In this document: in pieces, positions 27,190-37,898 of the stretch
How the letters are laid out: each line of letters starts with the position of its first letter
Numbering within the stretch: the first letter of the stretch is position 1
Origin: Burkholderiales bacterium
GTDB lineage: Bacteria > Pseudomonadota > Gammaproteobacteria > Burkholderiales > Burkholderiaceae_C
NCBI GenBank assembly: GCA_003963115.1
Contig: RXJQ01000033.1
Coordinates: forward strand, 21,080-85,079
Length of the DNA: 64,000 bases
Direction of reading: 5' to 3'
Program-made: the position numbers and the translations under genes
Notes under the pieces: model-generated
What the model was told of the DNA's origin: nothing
Seen by the model: the letters and a program-made list of their open reading frames with translations, nothing else
The model's database searches: none

Positions 27190-29622
27190 TCAGGCGCGAA
27201 CGCGCGCGCCAACGTCAGCAGCCAACGCAGCGATCACCGCCTTCATGGCAGTGTCGATGCGCTCGTCGGTCAAAGTCTGCTCATCATCGCGCAATTCCAC
27301 GCGCACGGCCAGAGAGCGTTCGTTGTCGGCGATGCCGGCCACGGGCGACTTGGGCTTGTAGATGTCAAACAGGCGGGCGCCACGCACCAGCCCCTCGCTC
27401 GGCGCCTGGGTGATGGCCGCGATCAAGGCGTCGTGCGGCGTGCTGTCTTGCACCACCAGCGCCAGGTCACGGTAGACCGACTGCATCTTGGGCACGCTGG
27501 CGAAGGACGGCACCACGCGCTGGGCCAGCACCTCCGCATCCAACTCGAACAGCACCGGGGCTTGCGGCAGGTCATAGGACTGGCGCCACTTCGGGTGCAG
27601 CTCGCCCACGATGCCCACAGCCTTGCCATCGACCAGCACCTGGGCACAACGGCCCGGATGGAAGGCAGGATGCTCGGCCTTCACGAACTGGGGCAGGCGG
27701 GGCGCCAGCAAGGACTCGACATCGCCCTTCACATCGAAGAAATCGACCTGACGCGAGGCCACGCCCCACTGCAAGGTTTCAGACGAGCCATAGGCCAGGC
27801 CTGCCACACGCACGGGCTGATCGAAGCCACCCACGGTCTGGTCGCCATCCTGCACGGTGGCATCGCGCTTGAAGACGCGGCCCACCTCGAAGAGACGCAC
27901 CCGGTCGGCCTTGCGAGACAGATTGGTCTTGAGCGCCTCGATCAGGCTGCCGATCAGGCTGGAGCGCATCACGGCCAGCGGGCTGGCGATCGGGTTGAGC
28001 ACGCGGATGGGGTTGGAGTTGCCGGCAAAATCGGCTTCCCAACGCTCTTCCACGAAGCTGAAGGTGATGGCCTCCTGGTAGCCACGCGCAGCCACGGCAC
28101 GGCGCACGGCATACAGACCGCGCTGTGCCTCGGGGCGCACCTGGGAGCTCACCGGGGCCTTGGGGGCACGCTTGGGCAGCTTGTCGAAGCCGATCACACG
28201 CACCACTTCCTCGATCAGGTCCTCCTCGATCTGAAGGTCGAAGCGCCAGCTCGGAGGCACGACGATCAAATGGGTGTCATGGCCTGCGGCCTGCGTCGTG
28301 AAGGGCAGGTCCAGGCGCGTGAACACCTGCTGGCATTCGGCCAAGCTCACTGGCATGCCGATCACACGCTGGGCGCGCGACAAGCGCAGCGTCACGGGCT
28401 TGCGCTCGGGCTGCTGCAGGATCTGATCGTCCAAGGGGCCGGCATGGCCGCCGCAGATGTCGAGAATCAAGCGGGTGATGCGTTCGATGTACCGCGCAGT
28501 CGGTGCCGGGTCCACGCCACGCTCGAAGCGGTGGGAAGCATCGGTCGAGAAGTTGTAGCGGCGCGCGCGGCCGGCAATCGCCTTGGGCCACCAGAAAGCG
28601 CCTTCCAGGTAAACACGGCGGGTCTCGTCGCCCACGGCCGTGGCGTCACCGCCCATGATGCCGGCCAAGGACTCAACCTGGCCGCTGCCATCGGCGATCA
28701 CGCCCACCTGCTCGTCGAGCTTGATGGTCTGGCCATTGAGCAGCTTGAGCTCTTCGCCAGCCTTGCCCCAGCGCACCACCAGTTCACCCTTGATCTTGTC
28801 CAGGTCGAACACGTGCGAGGGCTGGCCCAACTCGAACATCACGTAGTTGGAGATGTCGACCAGCGCCGACACCGAACGCTGACCACAACGCGCCAGACGC
28901 TCGACCATCCAGTCCGGCGTCTTGGCTTGCGGGTTCACGCCCTGGATCACACGGCCACCAAAGCGGCCGCACAGGTCCACGGCCTGCACCGACACCTTGA
29001 GGCGCGCGTCGGCTGTGGGCTTGACGAGCTCGATCACCGGGTCGATCAAGGGCGCGCCGGTCAGTGCGGAAACTTCACGGGCGATACCCAATACGCTCAG
29101 GCAGTGCGCCAGATTCGGCGTGAGCTTGAGCGTGAAGAGGGTGTCGTCCAGCTTGAGATGCTCACGGATGCTTTGACCCAAAGGCGCGTCTTCAGCCAGG
29201 ATGTGCAGGCCGTTCGACTCCTCGGACACACCCAGCTCGCGCGCCGAGCACAACATGCCCTGGCTCTCCACACCACGCAGCTTGCCCAGCTTGATCTTGA
29301 AAGGCTTGCCATCGGTACCTGGCGGCAGCTCGGCACCCACCGTGGCGCAAGGCACCTTGATGCCAGGGCGCACATTGGGCGCACCACAAACGATCTGCAG
29401 CACCTCACCCGTGCCCGCATCCACCTTGCAGACGTTGAGGCGATCGGCATCGGGGTGCTTGGCCACTTCCAGCACCTGCGCCACGACCACCCCGGTGAAA
29501 GGCGGCGCCACAGGCTTGAGCTCTTCCACTTCCAGGCCAGCCATGGTCAACAGGTCGGCCAGTTGCTGCGTGTTCAGGTCTGGGTTGCAGAAGCTGCGCA
29601 GCCAGGACTCGGGAAATTGCAT
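27190..29622 (-). CDS. pheT: phenylalanyl-tRNA synthetase beta subunit
   Basis: An 810-residue subunit of the alpha2-beta2 enzyme charging tRNA-Phe. The N-terminal tRNA-binding OB fold contains HPDADRLNVCKVD, the B3/B4 editing region is central, B5 domains follow, and a C-terminal anticodon-binding FDX-ACB domain includes YRDLALVVQDSTPHDALIAAI. The length fits the family. It is normally directly after pheS; here a dehydrogenase gene separates them. ihfA follows 21 bp downstream. Confidence 0.96.
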   Translation of the reverse strand: MQFPESWLRSFCNPDLNTQQLADLLTMAGLEVEELKPVAPPFTGVVVAQVLEVAKHPDADRLNVCKVDAGTGEVLQIVCGAPNVRPGIKVPCATVGAELPPGTDGKPFKIKLGKLRGVESQGMLCSARELGVSEESNGLHILAEDAPLGQSIREHLKLDDTLFTLKLTPNLAHCLSVLGIAREVSALTGAPLIDPVIELVKPTADARLKVSVQAVDLCGRFGGRVIQGVNPQAKTPDWMVERLARCGQRSVSALVDISNYVMFELGQPSHVFDLDKIKGELVVRWGKAGEELKLLNGQTIKLDEQVGVIADGSGQVESLAGIMGGDATAVGDETRRVYLEGAFWWPKAIAGRARRYNFSTDASHRFERGVDPAPTARYIERITRLILDICGGHAGPLDDQILQQPERKPVTLRLSRAQRVIGMPVSLAECQQVFTRLDLPFTTQAAGHDTHLIVVPPSWRFDLQIEEDLIEEVVRVIGFDKLPKRAPKAPVSSQVRPEAQRGLYAVRRAVAARGYQEAITFSFVEERWEADFAGNSNPIRVLNPIASPLAVMRSSLIGSLIEALKTNLSRKADRVRLFEVGRVFKRDATVQDGDQTVGGFDQPVRVAGLAYGSSETLQWGVASRQVDFFDVKGDVESLLAPRLPQFVKAEHPAFHPGRCAQVLVDGKAVGIVGELHPKWRQSYDLPQAPVLFELDAEVLAQRVVPSFASVPKMQSVYRDLALVVQDSTPHDALIAAITQAPSEGLVRGARLFDIYKPKSPVAGIADNERSLAVRVELRDDEQTLTDERIDTAMKAVIAALAADVGARVRA

Positions 29623-29681
29623 GTCGGTGATCCTCGGGAATCGATCGGTATCTGTGCTTGTCTGATCTGGATGAGGCCGTG

Positions 29682-30725
29682 TCAGGCGCTGGTTGCCGCG
29701 GCCGGGAAATCCGCATCCAGCACCACGCGGTAGCGTGCCTTGCCGGCGCGCAGGTGTTCCAGCGCATCGTTGATGCGGCTCATCGGGAAGTGTTCGGTTT
29801 GCGGCTCGATGCCGTGGCGCGCGGCGAATTCGAGCATGGTGTCGATGTCCTGGCGCGAACCTGTGGGCGAACCCGACACGCTGCGCTGACCGCCGATCAG
29901 CCTGCCGGCATCCACCTCCATGGGTTGGGGCAGTACGCCCACCACGTGCAGGCGGCCGTTCGGTGCCAGCGTGCTCATCAGGGCCTTCCAGTTGAGCATC
30001 ACGTTGACGGTGACCAGCACCATGTCCAGACGACCAGCAAGCTGCTTCATGGACTTTGGGTCGACACTGGAGACCACGTTGTGCGCGCCCAGCTGCAGGG
30101 CCTCATCGCGCTTGGACTCACTGGACGTGAAGGCCGTGACCTCGCACCCCCAGGCCCGCGCGAACTTCAAAGCCAGGTGCCCTAGGCCCCCAATGCCGAC
30201 CACACCCACGCGGTGCGTCGGCTTGATGCCGAAATTCAGGAAGGGCGAGAACACGGTGATGCCACCACACAGGAGCGGGCCCGCCTTCGAGGCATTGAGC
30301 TGCTCGGGGATCGGGCAGGCCCACAGCCAGTGCGCACGCACGCGTTCGGCAAAGCCGCCGTGATGCCCCACGATGGTCGGCACGCCGGCACGGCACAGTT
30401 GCGGCTCGCCACCCAGGCAGCTCTTGCAGGACATGCAGCTGCCCGACATCCAGCCAATGCCCACGCGCTGACCCAGCTTGAGCCCCTTCGTGTTCGAGCC
30501 CAGCGCCACCACCGTGCCCACCACCTCGTGCCCACCCACGATGGGATAGGCCGAGAAGCCCCACTCGTTGTCGATCAGGGAGAGATCGGAGTGGCACAGG
30601 CCGCTGTGCTCGACGCGAACCTCCACCTCTTCCGAACCCAGCGGGCCGGCATCGTAGTCAAAGCGTTGCAGGGGCTTGGCGGCCTCATGGGCAGCCCAGG
30701 CTCGGACGGTGGTCGGTGTGCTCAT
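29682..30725 (-). CDS. zinc-dependent NAD(P) alcohol dehydrogenase (YahK/CAD-like)
   Basis: A 347-residue medium-chain dehydrogenase from ATG 30725; an in-frame GTG at 30734 abuts the pheS stop. Catalytic zinc ligands are Cys44 (GLCHSDL) and His66-Glu67 (GGHE). Structural zinc Cys97, Cys100, Cys103 and Cys111 lie in CMSCKSCLGGEPQLC. The Rossmann motif is GVVGIGGLGHLALKFA. It resembles YahK-type aldehyde reductases that prefer NADPH. It lies between pheS and pheT and is likely co-transcribed with them, which is unusual. Base use matches the neighbours, so this is not an obvious recent import. Confidence 0.9.
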   Translation of the reverse strand: MSTPTTVRAWAAHEAAKPLQRFDYDAGPLGSEEVEVRVEHSGLCHSDLSLIDNEWGFSAYPIVGGHEVVGTVVALGSNTKGLKLGQRVGIGWMSGSCMSCKSCLGGEPQLCRAGVPTIVGHHGGFAERVRAHWLWACPIPEQLNASKAGPLLCGGITVFSPFLNFGIKPTHRVGVVGIGGLGHLALKFARAWGCEVTAFTSSESKRDEALQLGAHNVVSSVDPKSMKQLAGRLDMVLVTVNVMLNWKALMSTLAPNGRLHVVGVLPQPMEVDAGRLIGGQRSVSGSPTGSRQDIDTMLEFAARHGIEPQTEHFPMSRINDALEHLRAGKARYRVVLDADFPAAATSA

Positions 30726-30734
30726 GTCAGTCAC

Positions 30735-31784
30735 TCACTGGAATTGCTGCAGGAAGCGCAGGTCGCCTTCGTAGAAGAGGCGCAGGTCGTTCACGCCGTA
30801 TCTCAGCATGGTCAGGCGATCCGGGCCCAGGCCGAAGGCAAAGCCGATGTACTGCTCCGGATCCAGGCCGAAGTTGCGCACGACGTTGGGGTGCACCTGC
30901 CCTGCCCCGCCCACTTCCAGCCAGCGCCCCTTGAGCGGGCCGGACGCAAAAGCGATGTCCACTTCGGCTGAAGGTTCGGTGAAGGGGAAGAAGGAGGGAC
31001 GGAAGCGGATGTCGAGCTCGTCCGTCTCGAAGAAGGTGCTGAAGAAGTCACCCAGCACAGCCTTGAGGTCGGTGAAGCTGACGCTCTCGCCGATCCACAG
31101 GCCTTCGCACTGGTGAAACATGGGCGAGTGCGTGGCGTCGCTGTCCACGCGGTAGGTGCGGCCCGGCGCGATCACGCGGATCTCGGGCATGCGTTCACCT
31201 TTGGCCAGCAACTCGGCATGACGCTTGACATGCTGCACGGCATAGCGCACCTGCATCGGGCTGGTGTGCGTGCGCAGCAGGTGACCACCTTCAACATAGA
31301 AGGTGTCGTGCATCGACCGCGCGGGATGGTCCTCAGGTGTGTTCAGCGCGGTGAAGTTGAACCAGTCGGCTTCGATTTCCGGGCCATCGGCCACGGCAAA
31401 ACCCATCGAGCCGAAAATGCCCTCGATGCGCTCGATGCTCAAGGACACCGGGTGCAGGCCACCCTCACCGCGACGGCGTCCAGGCAGGGTCACATCCAGG
31501 CTTTCCGCCTCCAACTGGGCCGACAGCTCGGCATCTGCCAGTGCCTGACGACGCGCATTGAGCAAGGCCTCGACCTGCTGCTTGGCCTGGTTGATGGCCG
31601 CCCCACGGGTCTTCTTTTCCTCGGGGCTCAGCGCACCCATGCCCTTGAGCAGTTCGGTCACACTGCCAGATTTGCCCAAGAAGCGGGCCTTGGCGTTTTC
31701 GAGGTCGGCGGGCGTGGCCGTGGCGGCAAAGGCCTCCTGGGCGGATTGCACCAGCGCCTGCAGATCGCTGTGGGTGTCGGTCAT
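30735..31784 (-). CDS. pheS: phenylalanyl-tRNA synthetase alpha subunit
   Basis: A 349-residue class II synthetase subunit holding the catalytic core. The N-terminal coiled coil (about 1-90) binds tRNA. Class II motifs are visible around [24 protein letters not shown], the [11 protein letters not shown] loop and [16 protein letters not shown], and motif 3 is in [25 protein letters not shown]. It follows rplT after 107 bp that contain a terminator-like hairpin. Confidence 0.97.
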   Translation of the reverse strand: MTDTHSDLQALVQSAQEAFAATATPADLENAKARFLGKSGSVTELLKGMGALSPEEKKTRGAAINQAKQQVEALLNARRQALADAELSAQLEAESLDVTLPGRRRGEGGLHPVSLSIERIEGIFGSMGFAVADGPEIEADWFNFTALNTPEDHPARSMHDTFYVEGGHLLRTHTSPMQVRYAVQHVKRHAELLAKGERMPEIRVIAPGRTYRVDSDATHSPMFHQCEGLWIGESVSFTDLKAVLGDFFSTFFETDELDIRFRPSFFPFTEPSAEVDIAFASGPLKGRWLEVGGAGQVHPNVVRNFGLDPEQYIGFAFGLGPDRLTMLRYGVNDLRLFYEGDLRFLQQFQ

Positions 31785-31796
31785 GATCTTGTGTCG

Positions 31797-31826
31797 AAAA
31801 AAAAGGCCAACGCGATGTTGGCCTTT
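31797..31826 (-). terminator. intercistronic terminator between rplT and pheS
   Basis: AAAGGCCAAC and GTTGGCCTTT form a 10-bp stem with a 5-base loop. On the minus strand eight T follow at once, and pheS starts 12 bases later. It should reduce pheS expression relative to the ribosomal protein genes or act as an attenuator. Confidence 0.8.
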
Positions 31827-31891
31827 AGTTCACCGGCCTGTTGGGACCGGCGCAGCATCTAGCTGGCTGTCTGCTTTCTTTGAACGATCAA

Positions 31892-32251
31892 TCAAGCAGC
31901 CAGTTGAGCCTTGGCCTTTTCAACGATGCTGGCAAAAGCAGCGGGGTCGTTGACAGCCATGTCAGCCAGCACCTTGCGATCGATTTCGATCGAAGCCTTC
32001 TTGATGCCAGCAATGAACTTGCTGTAGGTCAGGCCCAGCGCACGGCTGCCAGCGTTGATACGTGCAATCCACAGACGGCGGAACTCACGCTTCTTGGCAC
32101 GGCGGTCACGGTAGGCATATTGACCTGCCTTCATGACAGCCTGTTTGGCGATGCGGTAGACGTTCTTGCGACGGCCACGGAAACCCTTGGCCAGGGCGAG
32201 AATTTTCTTATGACGAGCGCGGGCGGTTACACCACGTTTGACGCGAGGCAT
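31892..32251 (-). CDS. rplT: 50S ribosomal protein L20
   Basis: A 119-residue, very basic protein beginning [24 protein letters not shown], the standard L20 sequence. It is required for early 50S assembly. In E. coli it represses its own operon by binding RNA upstream of rpmI; the long infC-rpmI spacer here would allow the same. It follows rpmI by 63 bp. Confidence 0.98.
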   Translation of the reverse strand: MPRVKRGVTARARHKKILALAKGFRGRRKNVYRIAKQAVMKAGQYAYRDRRAKKREFRRLWIARINAGSRALGLTYSKFIAGIKKASIEIDRKVLADMAVNDPAAFASIVEKAKAQLAA

Positions 32252-32314
32252 GGATTACTCCTTCGGCGTAGATATCAAAACCAGATTGAGACTTGCTTGC
32301 TTTTCAACTGGCCA

Positions 32315-32518
32315 TTACAGGCCAGCGAAGGGCAGCATCTGAGCCATGTGGCCCATATTGGTCTCGTGCACGTTCACAGCGCCGCGGAGCTGACGCTTGT
32401 TCTTCGTGGTCTTCTTGGTCAGGATGTGACGCTTGAAGGCTTGACCGCGCTTGACGGTGCCACCGGGACGAACGCGAAAACGCTTCTTCGCACTGCTCTT
32501 GGTCTTCATCTTGGGCAT
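32315..32518 (-). CDS. rpmI: 50S ribosomal protein L35
   Basis: A 67-residue basic protein starting [20 protein letters not shown], a full-length match to L35. It lies in the order infC-rpmI-rplT that is near universal in bacteria. Confidence 0.98.
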   Translation of the reverse strand: MPKMKTKSSAKKRFRVRPGGTVKRGQAFKRHILTKKTTKNKRQLRGAVNVHETNMGHMAQMLPFAGL

Positions 32519-32777
32519 GTTGCAGCTCCTTCTAAATTGTTCCTGTCAGGCGCCGCGAACACCAGCTCCGCGTCTTGATAGCCTGCAGGCACTTTGATTC
32601 GGAAGGCGGCGACCAAACCACCAACCGATGCGAAACCCGCTGCTTAGCCTAGATACCTGGCAACGGGACCGCTTCTCCCACCCCCAACCAGAATGTCTCT
32701 GGCGGCTCAAAATGAGCACGGAAAGCTCAGCCAGGGGCGAAACCCAGCATTGTAAGAGAAATTTCCCGGTTTGGGAT
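32519..32777 (-). other. long infC-rpmI spacer, possible L20/L35 control region
   Basis: These 259 bases hold no credible gene, although neighbouring genes in the operon are tightly spaced. On the minus strand there are several GC-rich inverted segments. In E. coli the same gap carries the RNA structure bound by L20. The function here is inferred from position; no specific L20 motif was verified. Confidence 0.4.
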
Positions 32778-33326
32778 TTATTTCTTCTTCTTGGGCGCCA
32801 GCACCATGATCATCTGGCGGCCTTCCAGCTTGGGCATGTTCTCGACCAGCGAGCAATCGACCAAGTCATCGCGAACACGCTCCAGCAGGCGCATGCCCAA
32901 CTCTTGGTGGGTGATTTCACGGCCACGGAAACGCAGGGTCACCTTGCCCTTGTCGCCATCTTCCAGGAAGCGGCGCAGGTTGCGCAGCTTGATCTGGTAG
33001 TCGCCTTCGTCGGTACCCGGACGGAATTTGACTTCCTTGACTTCGATGACCTTTTGCTTTTGCTTGGCATCGTGAGCCTTCTTTTGCTCCTGGTACTTGA
33101 ACTTGCCGTAGTCCATCAGGCGGCAGACAGGAGGATCAGCTGTCGCTGCGACCTCTACCAGGTCCACATCAGCCTCTCCGGCGAGGCGCAAGGCGTCCTG
33201 GATGCTGACAATACCAAGGGGCTCGTTCTCCACGCCATTGAGGCGGACTTCGGGAGCCATGATTTCACGATTCAGCCGGTGCTTGCGCTCGTCATTGCGC
33301 GTACGGCGGTCAAAGAAGTTAGCGAT
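32778..33326 (-). CDS. infC: translation initiation factor IF-3 with AUC start codon
   Basis: A 182-residue factor that keeps 30S subunits free and proofreads initiation. [28 protein letters not shown] and [19 protein letters not shown] are family signatures. The start is ATC at 33326-33324: AAGGA lies seven bases upstream, and the resulting length (182) matches E. coli IF-3 (180). A GTG 54 bases further upstream would add a foreign N-terminus. Rare AUU/AUC/AUA starts are a known feature of infC and let IF-3 repress its own translation. Confidence 0.93.
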   Translation of the reverse strand: MANFFDRRTRNDERKHRLNREIMAPEVRLNGVENEPLGIVSIQDALRLAGEADVDLVEVAATADPPVCRLMDYGKFKYQEQKKAHDAKQKQKVIEVKEVKFRPGTDEGDYQIKLRNLRRFLEDGDKGKVTLRFRGREITHQELGMRLLERVRDDLVDCSLVENMPKLEGRQMIMVLAPKKKK

Positions 33327-33447
33327 GTCAAATTCCTTTTGGCAACGGGTTTCTCCTGCGAACCCGCACCGGTTAACCAAAGTTCACGCCCAAAGAACCT
33401 GGCAAAAAGCGCCCTCCCTCAACGGCAGGGAAAAGCGCACTTCCGCC

Positions 33448-35367
<1,920 letters not shown>

Positions 35368-35425
35368 GATGCTCTCTCAGCTTGTTTATGTGCAGGAGCC
35401 CGGGCCAGCCATCGGCGCAGGCAAC

Positions 35426-35452
35426 AAAAAAGCGCGGTGGTCGCCGCGCTTT
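35426..35452 (-). terminator. attenuator terminator ahead of thrS
   Basis: Minus-strand AAAGCGCGG and CCGCGCTTT form a 9-bp stem with loop CGACCA, followed by six T. It lies between the leader peptide and the thrS start (58 bases from the thrS ATG), so it can only act on transcripts entering thrS. Confidence 0.85.
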
Positions 35453-35477
35453 CTGGTGTGATGGGGTCAGGAATGCG

Positions 35478-35487
35478 AAAGCAGCGG
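35478..35487 (-). promoter_or_regulatory. antiterminator strand of the thrS attenuator
   Basis: The minus strand reads CCGCTGCTTT. It can pair with the left arm of the terminator, AAAGCGCGG, with one bulged base, in competition with CCGCGCTTT. It begins 8 bases after the leader stop codon, within the footprint of a ribosome that has reached the stop. Confidence 0.6.
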
Positions 35488-35495
35488 CCAGCCGA

Positions 35496-35543
35496 CTAGA
35501 CCTCGGTCGAGGTGAAAGTAGTGGTCGAAGTTCGCGGTGTCAT
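35496..35543 (-). CDS. threonine-rich leader peptide controlling thrS
   Basis: A 15-residue open frame, ATG to TAG, encoding MTPRTSTTTFTSTEV. Seven of fifteen residues are Thr, including three in a row. An AAAGG sequence lies upstream at a somewhat long distance (11 bases). Directly downstream come the antiterminator strand and the terminator, the layout of classical amino-acid attenuators such as thrL or hisL. Stalling at Thr codons would free the antiterminator and let transcription enter thrS-infC; smooth translation would cover it and favour termination. The coding content and geometry are seen; the regulation is inferred. Confidence 0.78.
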   Translation of the reverse strand: MTPRTSTTTFTSTEV

Positions 35544-35589
35544 AACCGTTGATGCCTTTCCCGATTCTTACCAAAGTCTGCGATGGATA

Positions 35590-35626
35590 ACGCTCGTTGC
35601 TCAACAAGCGTGGTGCCAGCATTGTA
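35590..35626 (-). promoter_or_regulatory. possible thrS leader promoter (-10) and 5' hairpin
   Basis: TACAAT on the minus strand (35626-35621) is a good -10 box, but no clear -35 was found. Transcripts from it would start with the hairpin ACGCT-GTTG / CAAC-AGCGT (35590-35611), then the leader peptide. Confidence 0.4.
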
Positions 35627-35653
35627 GCCAGCAATCATGAGAACACCATGACA

Positions 35654-36346
35654 TCAGCAGCCAGCAGCCCTTTTGCGCGACTGGACATCCCGAACCCTTG
35701 CCGCCAGCACATCCATCTGTGCCGCGTCGCCGCCGGTGCGCTGCGCCTGGTTCAACGCAGACAGATCGGTAGCCAGATCAGAACAAGTCGCCGCCTTCTG
35801 GGCGGCAGCCCGCCTGGCCACGTCATCGGTGGAGGATGACGCCACGGCTGCACCTGCCCCTGCGACAGACACCGGCGTTTGCGTGGCACCAGGCACAGCA
35901 CCCGCTGGCTGGGCTTTGCTCGCGGCCCTCAACAGCGCCGCAGCATCATTGGCACGCTCCATTTCCTTGACGCAATCTGCCTCAATGGCTTTGCGCACAT
36001 CCAGCGAGGAGCCTCGCCGGCCATACACATTGCGCGCAAGATCCGCATCCACCCCCGGCTTGCCCAATTGCTCATCCAAGGTACGCCCCGACTCCCTTTC
36101 CCACATCATCTTCTGGGCCGCAGAGCCTCGCATCTGGCAGGCTGGATCGAGCGACGCGGCAGCCGCAGCCCCCTGCCCCGCGCCCTGCACATTGCGGCCC
36201 ACGACCTTGCCGTCCACGCCATTGCAAGGATGGTCCTGGTAAGTTGAACCACATCGATACAGGTTCTGCGCGCGTGCTGCCGTCAACACGCCACATAGCG
36301 ACAAGACCGCTGCCAGCCCCCACACAGACAGAATTGGCTTTGCCAT
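35654..36346 (-). CDS. secreted DUF4124-like protein
   Basis: A 230-residue protein from ATG 36346, which has GGGAGG six bases upstream. A signal peptide ends TAARAQ. The mature N-terminus NLYRCGSTYQDHPC is a DUF4124 signature. Five Cys residues are visible in the mature protein. The C-terminal half is Ala-rich and helical. It is distinct from the DUF4124-like protein near ntrB. Function unknown; probably periplasmic. It is separated from aceA upstream by a terminator. Confidence 0.8.
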   Translation of the reverse strand: MAKPILSVWGLAAVLSLCGVLTAARAQNLYRCGSTYQDHPCNGVDGKVVGRNVQGAGQGAAAAASLDPACQMRGSAAQKMMWERESGRTLDEQLGKPGVDADLARNVYGRRGSSLDVRKAIEADCVKEMERANDAAALLRAASKAQPAGAVPGATQTPVSVAGAGAAVASSSTDDVARRAAAQKAATCSDLATDLSALNQAQRTGGDAAQMDVLAARVRDVQSRKRAAGC

Positions 36347-36408
36347 ACAAGACCTCCCGAGATGAATATCGCTTGATTCTATGAAGACAATCCGGGAAGC
36401 CAAAACGA

Positions 36409-36436
36409 AAAAGCGGCACCCGAAGGTGCCGCTTTT
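36409..36436 (-). terminator. rho-independent terminator after aceA
   Basis: AAAAGCGGCACC and GGTGCCGCTTTT form a 12-bp perfect stem with a CGAA loop. On the minus strand it ends in a T-run, 51 bases past the aceA stop. Confidence 0.9.
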
Positions 36437-36486
36437 GAGCGCTGATTCAGCACACGAGCTCACACAGAACGCGTGAGCCGCGCAGA

Positions 36487-37803
36487 TCAGTGGAATTGCT
36501 CTTCTTCGGTCGAGCCGGTCAGGGCCTTCACGGAAGACGAACCGCCTTGGATCACGGTGGTCACGTCGTCGAAGTAGCCAGCACCCACTTCTTGTTGGTG
36601 AGACACGAAGGTGTAACCCTTGTCGCGGGCGGCGAATTCGGGCTCTTGCACCATGTTGGTGTAGTGCTTCATGCCTTCGCCGCGTGCGTAAGCGTGGGCG
36701 AACTGGAAGGTGTTGAACCAGTTGATGTGGATACCAGCCAGCGTGATGAACTGGTACTTGTAGCCCAGTGCCGACAGGTCTTCCTGGAAGGAAGCGATCT
36801 GCTTGTCGTCCAGGTTCTTCTTCCAGTTGAAGGAAGGCGAGCAGTTGTACGACAGCAGCTTGCCGGGGCACTTGGCGTGCACGGCTTGAGCGAATTCACG
36901 GGCGAAGCCGATATCGGGCACGCCGGTTTCGCACCACACCAGGTCGGCGTAGGGAGCGTAAGCCACGCCACGGCTGATGGATTGCTCCAGGCCGTTCTTG
37001 ACGCGGTAGAAACCTTCTTGCGTGCGCTCGCCGGTCAGGAAGGGCTTGTCGTTGGCGTCATGATCGCTGGTCAGCAGGTTGGCTGCTTCAGCATCGGTAC
37101 GGGCCAGAACGATGGTGGGCACGCCCATCACGTCAGCAGCGAAACGAGCAGCGATCAGCTTCTCGATGGCTTCTTGCGTGGGAACCAGCACCTTGCCGCC
37201 CATGTGACCGCACTTCTTCACGGCAGCCAGCTGGTCTTCGAAGTGAACGCCAGCAGCACCGGCGGCGATCATGTTCTTCATCAGTTCGAAGGCGTTCAGC
37301 ACGCCGCCGAAACCGGCCTCAGCATCAGCGACGATGGGCAGGAAGTAGTCCACGAAGCCTTCGTCGCCGGGGTTGATGCCACGCGACCATTGGATTTCGT
37401 CAGCGCGCTTGAAGGTGTTGTTGATACGACGGACCATCGTGGGGACGGAGTCGTAGGCGTACAGCGACTGGTCGGGGTACATGGTTTCCGACGTGTTGCC
37501 GTCAGCGGCGACTTGCCAGCCCGACAGGTACACGGCTTCCAGACCAGCCTTGGCCTGTTGCATGGCTTGACCGGCGGTGATGGCGCCGAAAGCGTTCACG
37601 TAGCCCTTCTTGGCCTCGCCGTTGACCTTGGCCCACAGCTTCTCGGCACCGTTCTTGGCCAAGGTGTACTCGGGCTGCAGGCTGCCGCGCAGACGCACGA
37701 CGTCAGCAGCGGAGTAGCCGCGCTTGACAAGCTTCCAACGGGGGTTTTCGGCCCAGTCTTTTTCCAGGGCGGCGATTTGCTGTTCGCGGGTGAGTTTCGT
37801 CAT
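36487..37803 (-). CDS. aceA: isocitrate lyase
   Basis: A 438-residue enzyme splitting isocitrate into succinate and glyoxylate, the first step of the glyoxylate shunt used on acetate, fatty acids or PHB. The active-site signature is KKCGHMGGK, with the catalytic Cys. [10 protein letters not shown] and [11 protein letters not shown] are other conserved stretches. The length fits the short bacterial form. No malate synthase gene is in the window. An unusual triple half-site array lies about 80 bp upstream. Confidence 0.97.
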   Translation of the reverse strand: MTKLTREQQIAALEKDWAENPRWKLVKRGYSAADVVRLRGSLQPEYTLAKNGAEKLWAKVNGEAKKGYVNAFGAITAGQAMQQAKAGLEAVYLSGWQVAADGNTSETMYPDQSLYAYDSVPTMVRRINNTFKRADEIQWSRGINPGDEGFVDYFLPIVADAEAGFGGVLNAFELMKNMIAAGAAGVHFEDQLAAVKKCGHMGGKVLVPTQEAIEKLIAARFAADVMGVPTIVLARTDAEAANLLTSDHDANDKPFLTGERTQEGFYRVKNGLEQSISRGVAYAPYADLVWCETGVPDIGFAREFAQAVHAKCPGKLLSYNCSPSFNWKKNLDDKQIASFQEDLSALGYKYQFITLAGIHINWFNTFQFAHAYARGEGMKHYTNMVQEPEFAARDKGYTFVSHQQEVGAGYFDDVTTVIQGGSSSVKALTGSTEEEQFH

Positions 37804-37875
37804 GACGAGATCTCCGGGGGTTGGTAGGGAGTACTTGAAAACCCGTAAGTCTAGCTTGCTTCGGGCACTTTGGCA

Positions 37876-37898
37876 AAGACTTATGTCTTATATAAGAC
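37876..37898. promoter_or_regulatory. triple half-site operator between aceA and the transaminase gene
   Basis: Half-sites AAGAC (37876-37880), GTCTT (37885-37889) and AAGAC (37894-37898) are separated by 4-bp spacers TTAT and ATAT. The last two form the perfect 14-bp palindrome GTCTTATATAAGAC. It lies 73 bp upstream of the aceA ATG, suited to control of aceA. The rest of the 326-bp divergent gap (37804-38129) shows no gene. Confidence 0.6.

Noticed and set aside
26842..29733. Open frame of 963 codons opposite pheT and ihfA
   Set aside because: It runs antisense across two certain genes, has shadow-like composition and shows no domain.
35368..35653. T-box riboswitch ahead of thrS
   Set aside because: No T-box sequence or specifier-loop arrangement was seen; the Thr-rich reading frame explains the terminator better.
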